From positions 1-64,000 of the forward strand of contig DATJJY010000065.1 of the NCBI GenBank assembly GCA_035491895.1: 64,000 nt of DNA, read 5' to 3'. Under the pieces are notes generated by a model. It ran no database searches. It was given only the letters and a program-made list of their open reading frames with translations, and was not told the DNA's origin. Positions 57,381 to 64,000 of this stretch are shown piece by piece. The translations under genes were made by a program, and so were the position numbers. This stretch comes from DASTHG01 sp035491895 (lineage in GTDB: Bacteria; Gemmatimonadota; Gemmatimonadetes; Gemmatimonadales; GWC2-71-9). Each line of letters opens with the position of its first letter. The first letter of the stretch is position 1.

Positions 57381-58352
57381 TCAGTGCGTCACGACGGTCC
57401 CCATCTGCACGACCTCGAAATTGCTCCCCTGCACCTGCTTCAACGTGTTGAGATCGGAGTCGTCCCAGCGGGCGTCCGGGGCACCCGAGATGAACCAGTC
57501 GCCGCCGTTGTCGGCCACTATCATGCCGTACGTCTTCAACGCCTGCAGAATCACCCGGGCGCTCGGCGGGTATCCGCTGATGTCGAACGCCGCCTTCAAC
57601 CGGACGCGCATACCCATCGGCGGAACCGCGGCGCTGGTGTCGGAACTCGCGTAGTGGCGGGCGGGGTAGACGTATCCGTGGCGTGAATGGTTGACGGTGA
57701 ACCGCAACGCGTGCAGGATGGCTCCCTGTTCCACGACTTCATCGTAGCGCACCAGGCCTGGAAAGATCGGCAGGCCCGCGGCATCGGCTGAGGTCCAGCC
57801 GGCCGGCCGCAGCGCGTCGGAGCTGAGATCGAAGATCGCCCCCGAGCCGGCGGTCCAGCTCGAGGATCCGGGCACGGGGTACGCGGCGAACAGCTCATAC
57901 AACTTCCAATGATCGCGATCGATCACCAGCACGTGGCGGTCACCGCCGGCGGAGGCTCCGCCCTCGACCGGGGCGTCGCCGGGAATCGGGTAGGGACCGG
58001 AATCGCTCTCGTCGGCGTAGTCGAACGTGACGCTCACGAGCGCCGTCGACCCTCCGACCACGATGTACGGAATCCCGAATGGCCCGCCGTTGTAGTCGGC
58101 GCCGAAATCGGGATGGAGACCCTTGGTGAGGCCGATGCTCGCGATGAGGGCATCAGAGCTCGGGTCCACCGGATCCTGATCGACGGGCGAGTTCCAGGGG
58201 TTGTCAGCGGGAAACGGACGCCGGCCTTCGAGACTCGCGTTCGGTCCCAGGCCCGGACCCGAACCGCCCCCACCGCTCGAGTCGGTGGGTGCGGCGACGC
58301 AACCTCCCAGGAGGAGGGCAAGCGCTGCAAAGGACGCGGGAACGCGGTACAT
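57381..58352 (-). CDS. putative lipoprotein with FPADNPWN motif
   Basis: The 323-aa protein has a signal peptide ending in lipobox LLGGC, then a Gly/Ser linker. The conserved body starts RRPFPADNPWNSPVDQDPVDPSSDALIASIGLTKGLHPDFG. This segment is shared with secreted proteins of unknown function seen in soil bacteria. Later come Tyr/Trp-rich stretches (DYNGGPFGIPYIVVGG, DRDHWKLYELFAAYPV, RFTVNHSRHGYVYPARHYA, PPMGMRVRLKAAFDI). The pattern suggests a beta-rich, possibly carbohydrate-associated protein, but I cannot name the activity. The start at 58352 has no SD. The same frame remains open upstream for about 600 bp, and that part lacks features of a real protein. Confidence 0.82.
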   Translation of the reverse strand: MYRVPASFAALALLLGGCVAAPTDSSGGGGSGPGLGPNASLEGRRPFPADNPWNSPVDQDPVDPSSDALIASIGLTKGLHPDFGADYNGGPFGIPYIVVGGSTALVSVTFDYADESDSGPYPIPGDAPVEGGASAGGDRHVLVIDRDHWKLYELFAAYPVPGSSSWTAGSGAIFDLSSDALRPAGWTSADAAGLPIFPGLVRYDEVVEQGAILHALRFTVNHSRHGYVYPARHYASSDTSAAVPPMGMRVRLKAAFDISGYPPSARVILQALKTYGMIVADNGGDWFISGAPDARWDDSDLNTLKQVQGSNFEVVQMGTVVTH

Positions 58353-58454
58353 ATTGAGGAAACGATGGGCGTGACCAGGACCACCTGATGTGACCTGCAC
58401 CACGCCGGGATGGGCCGTTTCGAGGGGCCCTCTAAGTAGAAGGAGAACGCTGCG

Positions 58455-59018
58455 ATGAGCATCCATCGGGTTTGGTCCGTCTGCGCGACGGCTGCATTCC
58501 TGATCGCTGCCGGAGTGTCGGCGCAGGTCCCGGGCTACGGCGGGGGGATGGGAGGACCAGGAGCGGGAGGGATGGGACGGGAAGGGTATCGGCGCGGCGT
58601 CGATCCCACCCGGAAGCTCCCCACCGCGAATCAGCTCGAGGGCCCGCCGATCCCGGACTTCTTCGTGGACCGGTTCGAGCTGGACACGGTGCAAGCGGAG
58701 AAGTACCGCTTCCTGTACGACTCCTTCATGGATGCGACCTCCGCCATCCGAGACAGCGCCAAAGCGGCGCGGAGCGTGATCGACGGAGCGCGGCAAACCG
58801 GCGACCGGATCGTCGCGCGCGGGTACGTCCCGCTGCTCCAGACGCTGGGCGACTCGCTCGACAAAGCCGACAGCCGCTTCGACAACCGGCTCAAGATGTT
58901 CCTCAGCTCCGCGCAGGTGAAGTCCTACAAGAAGTGGAAGGACGAGCAGCGCCGGCAGGAGCACGCCGACGACAAGCCAACGCCGATGCAGTCATCGGAT
59001 CCGAACAGTCAGCCGTAG
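58455..59018 (+). CDS. exported helical protein, Gly-rich N-terminus
   Basis: The 187-aa protein has an SD (AGAAGGAGA), a signal peptide (FLIAAGVSAQ), a Gly-rich stretch (GYGGGMGGPGAGGMG) and a helical, charged domain (about 60-170, QAEKYRFLYDSFMDATSAIRDSAKAARSVI..., RFDNRLKMFLSSAQVKSYKKWKDEQRR). The helical part resembles Spy/CpxP-type LTxxQ periplasmic proteins in style, but the LTxxQ motifs are not obvious. It is 18 bp upstream of the M1-HEAT peptidase and probably in the same operon. It could be a chaperone for it, an inference from position only. Confidence 0.78.
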   Translation: MSIHRVWSVCATAAFLIAAGVSAQVPGYGGGMGGPGAGGMGREGYRRGVDPTRKLPTANQLEGPPIPDFFVDRFELDTVQAEKYRFLYDSFMDATSAIRDSAKAARSVIDGARQTGDRIVARGYVPLLQTLGDSLDKADSRFDNRLKMFLSSAQVKSYKKWKDEQRRQEHADDKPTPMQSSDPNSQP

Positions 59019-59036
59019 GTTCACCCCGAGGGCTCG

Positions 59037-61490
59037 ATGCGCTTCCCCTTGCCGACGCTGCTCCCCGTCGTCGCGCTCGCCGGCTCACTCGCCGCGCAGA
59101 GCAACGCCGAGCTGATGGCAAACGACCACTACAGCCGCTCGCACGACTACGATCTCGTGAACCAGGACATCGCCGTGCGGGCGTTCGACTGGGACTCGAC
59201 GTCGTTCGACGGGGAGGTGGTGACGACGCTGGTCGCCCTGCGGCCGGGACTCGACTCGATCATCCTGGACGCGGGCGCGAAACTGCAGATTGTGGGGATC
59301 AGCGATCGCGTCGGGCGCACGCTCCGGTTTGCGCGTCACGGCGACTCGCTCGTGGTGTTCCCAGCCGTGCCGCTTCCGTTCCACGACACGACCCGGTTCA
59401 CCATCACCTACCACGCCCGCATCGAGAGCGGGCACGGTCTCACATTCATCCAGCCGGAAGGGCGGCCCCACCGGCCCCGCCAGATCTGGAGCCAGGGCGA
59501 GGACCACGACAACCACTATTGGTTCCCGACCTACGACTTCCCGAACGACAAACTGACCTGGTCGGTCGCGGCGACGGTGCCCGCGGGGTTCACCGCGGTT
59601 TCGAATGGCCGCCTCACCGGCGACCGTCGGAACGCCGACGGCACGCGCACCATGTCGTGGCGCCAGGACAAGCCGAGCGCCACGTATCTCGTTTCGCTGA
59701 TCGTCGCGCCGCTCGTCAAGATCCACGACGCCTGGCAGGAGACGCCCGTCGACTACTACGTGTACCGCGAAGACAGCGCCCTGGCGCGCCCGCTGTTCCG
59801 CGATACGCCCAACATGATCGACGTGTACTCGCGGCTCACCGGCGTTCCGTATCCGTGGGCGAAGTACGCCCAGACGACGGTCGCCGATTTCTTCGGCGGG
59901 ATGGAGAACGTCAGCGCCACAACGCTGGTCGATTGGCTGCCGGACGCCCGCGCCTACGCGGATCGCCCCTGGTACGCGTGGATCCTCATTCCGCACGAGC
60001 TGGCTCACCAGTGGTTCGGCGACTACGTCACGACGGAAAACTGGGCGAACATGTGGCTCAACGAGGGATTCGCCGAGTTCATGCCGGGGCAGTACTGGAG
60101 CATCCGGCTCGGGCGCCACGCCGAGGACGACTATTACCTCGACGAGTATCAGCAATACATGCAGATCGACCAGCAACGCCGCATGCCGCTCGCGGCGAAG
60201 GGGTCCAACAACATCTACCCCAAGGGGGCGTTGGTCCTGCGGATGCTCGAGCGCTACCTCGGGCCCCAGCGGTTCTGGGCGGCGATCCGCCGCTATCTCA
60301 CCGATCACGCCCACGGCAATGCCACGTCGGACGACTTGCGCCAGGCGGTGCTCGCGGCCACCGGTGAGAATCTCGACTGGTTCTGGGACGAGTGGGTGTA
60401 CCAGGCGGGGATGCCGGACTTCCGGGTGAGGGCGCAGTACGACACGAGCGCCCGCTCGTTGACCCTCACCATCTCCCAGACGCAGACGGACAGCGCCCCC
60501 ACCCCGGGGGACACCGTCCCCCCCCGCTTCACCACACCGCAGACGTTCCGCATGCCGGTCACGATTCGCATCGGGACGGCGAGCGGGGACGTCGTGCAGC
60601 GCACCTCCGTCGATCAGCGGGAGCAGAAGGTCGTCTTCACGGCGCTCCCGGGCCCACCGACGATGGTCGTGTTCGACGACGGCAACGCGATACTGAAGAA
60701 GCTGTCGTTCGATCAACCGACTGCCTGGCTGGCGACGCAGCTGCTGCACGACCCCGACCTCTGGAATCGCCAGTGGGTGATCGATCGTCTGGCCGAACGG
60801 ACGAGCGACACGGTGGCGGTCGCCGCGCTCGTGCGCGCCGCCACGTCCGCCGATTACTTCCTGACGCGACGGGCTGCCGTCCTCGCGTTGGCCGATGCGC
60901 CGCCCGGGCTGGCATTGCCGGCCCTGGAGCGCGCCCTGGCGGACACCTCGGCGCAGGTCCGCGCCGGTGCCGCCACGGCCCTCGCCAAGAGCGCCGACCC
61001 CCGGGCGGTGGCGCTGGTGCGGCGCGCCTGGGGCAACGACGCGAGCTACGAAGTGCGCGCCCGCTCGCTCGTCACGCTCGCGCATCTGGACTCCTCCTCG
61101 CGCCGCGAGCTCATCACCAAAGGACTCACCACCCCATCCTATCGCGATGCGATCACGAACGGCGCCTACGAGGCGATCATCCAGGCGAACGACACGAGCT
61201 TCGTCGGCCAGGTCGACAGCGCGGTTGGTGCAGCGATCGACCCGTCGTTCGTGCTGGCGGTGTTGGGGGCTCGCGGCAGCAGCCGGGCACTCGACCTTCT
61301 CACCGCGCATCTCGACGACACCCGGCCGTCGGTGCGGCGCTGGGCCCTGATCGCCATGGAGAACGCACTTCCCGACACCTTGGCCACTTCCCGGCTCTCT
61401 GGGGCCCGGGACCGGCTCACCCACGCCGACGCCCGCGAGGCAGTGGTCCAGGCGCTGGAACGCTTGTCGAATCGAAAGGGCGGTCAGTAG
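59037..61490 (+). CDS. secreted M1 aminopeptidase with C-terminal HEAT repeats
   Basis: The 817-aa protein has a signal peptide (AGSLAAQ). M1 motifs: GGMENVSATTL (substrate-side Glu), the zinc site HELAHQWFGDYV with third ligand in NEGFAEFMPG, and a Tyr further on. After the catalytic region (to about 545) residues about 550-810 consist of HEAT/armadillo-like repeats such as AALVRAATSADYFLTRRAAVLALADA, ALERALADTSAQVRAGAATALAKS and AVGAAIDPSFVLAVLGARGSS. Such M1-HEAT forms are common in Bacteroidota and Gemmatimonadota. It is a different, longer protein than the M1 peptidase at 37576. It likely trims N-terminal residues in the envelope. Confidence 0.93.
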   Translation: MRFPLPTLLPVVALAGSLAAQSNAELMANDHYSRSHDYDLVNQDIAVRAFDWDSTSFDGEVVTTLVALRPGLDSIILDAGAKLQIVGISDRVGRTLRFARHGDSLVVFPAVPLPFHDTTRFTITYHARIESGHGLTFIQPEGRPHRPRQIWSQGEDHDNHYWFPTYDFPNDKLTWSVAATVPAGFTAVSNGRLTGDRRNADGTRTMSWRQDKPSATYLVSLIVAPLVKIHDAWQETPVDYYVYREDSALARPLFRDTPNMIDVYSRLTGVPYPWAKYAQTTVADFFGGMENVSATTLVDWLPDARAYADRPWYAWILIPHELAHQWFGDYVTTENWANMWLNEGFAEFMPGQYWSIRLGRHAEDDYYLDEYQQYMQIDQQRRMPLAAKGSNNIYPKGALVLRMLERYLGPQRFWAAIRRYLTDHAHGNATSDDLRQAVLAATGENLDWFWDEWVYQAGMPDFRVRAQYDTSARSLTLTISQTQTDSAPTPGDTVPPRFTTPQTFRMPVTIRIGTASGDVVQRTSVDQREQKVVFTALPGPPTMVVFDDGNAILKKLSFDQPTAWLATQLLHDPDLWNRQWVIDRLAERTSDTVAVAALVRAATSADYFLTRRAAVLALADAPPGLALPALERALADTSAQVRAGAATALAKSADPRAVALVRRAWGNDASYEVRARSLVTLAHLDSSSRRELITKGLTTPSYRDAITNGAYEAIIQANDTSFVGQVDSAVGAAIDPSFVLAVLGARGSSRALDLLTAHLDDTRPSVRRWALIAMENALPDTLATSRLSGARDRLTHADAREAVVQALERLSNRKGGQ

Positions 61491-61522
61491 AACCCTTCAG
61501 ATCATTTTGGGGAGGAGTTGAT

Positions 61523-62416
61523 ATGGCTAACGCAGTCGCACGCGGGCGGTTCGTGTGGCACGAGCTGATGACCCCCGACCCCGACGCCGCGATCCGGTTC
61601 TACGGCCAGGTGGTGGGCTGGACCACCGAGCCGTTCCCCGGCATGCCGGAGTACCGCCTGTGGTCGCATGGCGGGAAGCAGTACGGTGGCGTCATGCGCC
61701 AGTCCGAGGAGGACCGGCGCCGCGGGCTCGCGCCACACTGGTTGATGTACGTGGCCGTCGCGGACACCGACGCCACGGTCCGTCAGGCCGAGGGGCTCGG
61801 CGCCCGCGTGCGGGCGGCGGCGAACAGCGTGCCCGGAGTGGGACGGTACGCGATCCTCGCCGATCCCCAGGGCATCGTGTTCTCGCTCTATACGCCGGAG
61901 ACTCCACGGCCCGGATCCGATGAGGCGGAGATCGGCGATTTCTCGTGGCACGAGCTGGCGGCACCCGATCCGAACGCCGCCTGGTCGTTCTATCAGGCGC
62001 TCTTCGGTTGGGAGAAATCCACGGCGATGGACATGGGACCGGCCGGCACGTATCAGATCTATCGTCGCGGTGGCGGCAAGATCGACGTCGGCGCGTTCTA
62101 CAAACGACCGGCGGACATGCCCGGAACAGCGGCGTGGCTGACGTATGTGCGAGTGGCAAACGCCGATCGCGCCGCCGAAACAGTCGCGCGGCTGGGCGGC
62201 AAAGTGCTGAACGGTCCGATGGAGGTGCCGGGCGGCGGCCGCATCGCCATCTGCGTCGATCCCCAGGGGGCCGGCTTCGCGGTGCACTCCGTCGCTGCGC
62301 CGCGAAGACCCCAAAGGATCGAGAAGAGAAGCGCCAAGAAAAAGAGCGTCAAGAAGAAGACCGTCAGGAAGAAAACCGCAAAGACAAAAGCCGCGAAGAA
62401 AAAGCGGAAACGCTAG
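61523..62416 (+). CDS. tandem VOC protein with a Lys/Arg-rich histone-like tail
   Basis: The 297-aa protein starts after GGGGAGGAG. It has two VOC modules (about 1-130 and 135-262), each beginning with a F-WHEL-APDP-type motif (FVWHELMTPDPDAAIRFY, FSWHELAAPDPNAAWSFY) and holding a DPQG near the end. The last 30 residues are extremely basic (15 Lys and 4 Arg), with KKK steps like an H1-type tail. The body resembles hydroxylase/glyoxalase-like VOC proteins such as the CFP-30B group. The tail is not part of these families and suggests nucleic acid or polyanion binding. The stop overlaps the stop of the opposite gene by 4 bp. Confidence 0.88.
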   Translation: MANAVARGRFVWHELMTPDPDAAIRFYGQVVGWTTEPFPGMPEYRLWSHGGKQYGGVMRQSEEDRRRGLAPHWLMYVAVADTDATVRQAEGLGARVRAAANSVPGVGRYAILADPQGIVFSLYTPETPRPGSDEAEIGDFSWHELAAPDPNAAWSFYQALFGWEKSTAMDMGPAGTYQIYRRGGGKIDVGAFYKRPADMPGTAAWLTYVRVANADRAAETVARLGGKVLNGPMEVPGGGRIAICVDPQGAGFAVHSVAAPRRPQRIEKRSAKKKSVKKKTVRKKTAKTKAAKKKRKR

Positions 62417-63603
62417 GCGTCGGGCGCCGCTCCCCGCTCGAGCAGCTTCCCGAAGCCGGGGAGCGCGCGCCTGAGGCCCCGCAACCCGAGCACCGTTCCG
62501 AGCGCGGCCACCACGAACACCACGGCCTCCCCGGACGTTTCGGGGAGGTCGACCCCGGTGACATTGAGCCCGATGGCTAACGCGACGGCGGCGAACAGCC
62601 CTGCGGCGAGGCCGCTCACGACGAATGCCCGCCGTGACGCGGGGGTTCCGCGGCGACGGATCGCCTCGCATTCCATGACGCTCCCGACGATGCCGCCGAG
62701 CAGCGCGGCGGCCAGAAAGAGCAGCGGCCATCCGTAGACCAGCTCGACCGGCGCGGAGCGCAGCGGCCCGCTCGTGGCGGTCACCGTGTCGCGGCCGACG
62801 CCACTGGAGTGGATGACGGAGCGGCCCGTCTCCCCGCCCGCCAGGGACACGACGCTGGGATCGGGAGCCCCGTGCCGCGCGCTCAACACGACATCGCGCC
62901 GCGCCTCCCCCGCATGGGCCAGCAGCGAAATGTGCATCTCGGTGTGACCCAACCCGAATCCCGGGATGCGCGCCGTCGCCGGCTCGACCGCCAACAGGGT
63001 GCGGTGCACCGCGAGCCAGGTGATGATCGGCGTGAGGGTGAGCGCCGGCTGCACCAGGAGGCGGAGCGAATCGCCGGGGGCAGCCGCTGTGACGATCGCC
63101 GCTGACGGTGGGAGGCTGGTATGCCGAACCGGCACGTCAGGGGGACTCACGTCCCCGGCTTCGGCCGAGAGGTGAAACCAGATCGGCGCGGGGAGCGTCA
63201 CCGCGCGGTCGGGCTGCAGCGTGTCGACCAGTCCGAGCGCGACGGAGCCGCGGAACAGAGCCCCGGTGAATTCCAGCGCCGCGGCTTCCACGTACGGCCG
63301 CAACGCGAGGGGCTGCGACGCGCGCGGATCGGCGACGAGAAAGAGAAACGGCAGATAGCGGTGCGAGGTGTCCTGCAGCTGGGCGACGAGCATCTGGCCG
63401 GGGCGGAGCCGTAACGAATCGACCTCGGGGCGGAGCGTATCGGCGTGCTGCCTCCCGGTCTGTACGATCACCGGCAGGCGCACCGCCTGCGCCCGCAGCC
63501 TGGCGAGATCGGCCCGAGACACGACCTGCCCCGCGGCCGTCCGTCCCGCGGTGAGCAGCAACACGACGACGAACGACTGCCACCCCGCCTGCGACAGTGT
63601 CAC
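62413..63603 (-). CDS. exported membrane protein, family not recognised
   Basis: The 396-aa protein starts at GTG, overlapping the stop of the upstream TonB receptor gene (GTGA). A signal peptide (FVVVLLLTAG) leads into an extracytoplasmic region of about 260 residues with beta-type character (LRPGQMLVAQLQDTSHRYLPFLFLVADPR, SLAGGETGRSVIHSS). Three TM segments follow near the C-terminus: YGWPLLFLAAALLGGIVGSVM, SGLAAGLFAAVALAIGLNV and EAVVFVVAALGTVLGLRGL. Coupled translation with a TonB receptor suggests a partner in uptake or envelope function, but no known fold is recognised. Confidence 0.8.
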   Translation of the reverse strand: MTLSQAGWQSFVVVLLLTAGRTAAGQVVSRADLARLRAQAVRLPVIVQTGRQHADTLRPEVDSLRLRPGQMLVAQLQDTSHRYLPFLFLVADPRASQPLALRPYVEAAALEFTGALFRGSVALGLVDTLQPDRAVTLPAPIWFHLSAEAGDVSPPDVPVRHTSLPPSAAIVTAAAPGDSLRLLVQPALTLTPIITWLAVHRTLLAVEPATARIPGFGLGHTEMHISLLAHAGEARRDVVLSARHGAPDPSVVSLAGGETGRSVIHSSGVGRDTVTATSGPLRSAPVELVYGWPLLFLAAALLGGIVGSVMECEAIRRRGTPASRRAFVVSGLAAGLFAAVALAIGLNVTGVDLPETSGEAVVFVVAALGTVLGLRGLRRALPGFGKLLERGAAPDA

Positions 63604-64000
63604 AACTCGGTCGATACTCGGACCACGATGTTGCGGCCCGGATTGAGCGCGAACGCCTTGTAGCGGCTGAGAAAATCGCGATACCGCGTGTCCAGCGCGT
63701 TCCGCACCTGCAGCTCGATGCGTATCGGGCGCGAGCCGAAGTGGTGGTCCGTGCTCCCGAACAGATCGAGCAACGCGTAGCCCGCGGTGCCGATGTCGAA
63801 GGGGGACAGGCGCGTCTGCCGCGACACCAGGCCCACATCCAGGCCGCCGGTGGTACTCGTCCCGCGCCACACGGCGCCGAGCTTGCCGCGCAGCGGCGGA
63901 GTCTGCGGCAGCGGCTGGTGATCCGACTGCCGCTCGCTGCGGACGAAATCGACGCGCGCCGAGAGCACCAGGGCCGACGTCGCGGCGAGCTCGAGCGACG
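63600..64000 (-). CDS. TonB-dependent outer membrane receptor, C-terminal part (cut by the right edge)
   Basis: The frame is open from the window edge to a stop at 63600 and encodes the last about 133 residues. The closing beta-strands are typical for TonB receptors: LSARVDFVRSERQS, GLDVGLVSRQT, IRIELQVRNALDTRYRDFLSRYKAFALNPGRNI and the final VVRVSTEL. The VRNALDTRYRDFLSRYK segment matches the standard C-terminal signature of the family. The stop overlaps the next gene's GTG by 4 bp. The plug domain and TonB box lie beyond the edge. The substrate cannot be inferred. Confidence 0.88.
   Translation of the reverse strand, partial: SLELAATSALVLSARVDFVRSERQSDHQPLPQTPPLRGKLGAVWRGTSTTGGLDVGLVSRQTRLSPFDIGTAGYALLDLFGSTDHHFGSRPIRIELQVRNALDTRYRDFLSRYKAFALNPGRNIVVRVSTEL

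Noticed and set aside
58353..58964. Upstream extension of the FPADNPWN lipoprotein
   Set aside because: It is antisense to the helical exported protein, and the true signal peptide begins at 58352.
1..64000. tRNA, rRNA, integrase or insertion-sequence genes
   Set aside because: I looked for conserved tRNA T-loop patterns and transposase motifs by eye and saw none. A covariance-model scan could still find a tRNA that I missed.

Overview
The window is high-GC, densely coded DNA with no rRNA or tRNA gene that I can see. The protein set suggests a member of Gemmatimonadota or a close relative. The signs are Pkn-type kinases with ATP-site sequences typical of that phylum, many secreted M1, M14 and S46 peptidases, lipoproteins with GTG starts, and SUMF1 and TPR kinase fusions. 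This assignment is an inference from gene content, not from a marker gene. Starts are a mix of Shine-Dalgarno (SD) sites and apparently leaderless genes with a TAnnnT hexamer 6-9 nt before ATG or GTG.

Layout. 1-2979: NHEJ repair pair (LigD cut by the left edge, Ku), separated by a lipoprotein. 2991-5891: kinase/SUMF1/hydrolase fusion. 5888-9151: redox block with DUF72, an exported peroxiredoxin with in-frame TGA at the catalytic position followed by a SECIS-like hairpin (candidate selenoprotein), a TlpA-like thioredoxin with CcdA, and Tag glycosylase. 9148-13242: UvrD helicase with an internal DnaQ exonuclease, and a sarcosine-oxidase-like flavoenzyme. 13516-15398: coiled-coil lipoprotein and proline dehydrogenase. 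15446-23617: purine catabolism island (allantoinase, allantoicase, OHCU decarboxylase, HIU hydrolase, PuuD urate oxidase, three-subunit xanthine dehydrogenase). Together these take xanthine to urate, 5-hydroxyisourate, OHCU, allantoin, allantoate and ureidoglycolate. 23723-34613: aldehyde dehydrogenase, TPR lipoprotein, sigma54-type two-component system, kinase-TPR protein, substrate-binding lipoprotein, and a YfcC-like carrier.

34655-48818: secreted peptidases (M14, M1, S46), an S23-family four-helix-bundle gene in a repeat-bounded cassette, and a DUF1854/ABC exporter pair of the type associated with cyanophycin metabolism. That pair is preceded by a leader ORF and terminator hairpin that look like an arginine-sensing attenuator. 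Ankyrin-repeat and Nudix proteins follow. 48966-57323: ABC exporter, YggT, a BlaI/BlaR1-like pair with twin operators, an AraC regulator, and small proteins. 57381-64000: lipoprotein, M1-HEAT peptidase, VOC protein with a lysine-rich tail, and a TonB receptor cut by the right edge.

The intergenic DNA is unusual. At six sites there are degenerate tandem repeats of exactly 7 bp, mostly arranged as inverted arrays that can form hairpins, each site with its own heptamer. A seventh site uses a 10-bp unit. In addition a structured palindromic element of about 100 bp occurs twice, with a compensatory base-pair change.
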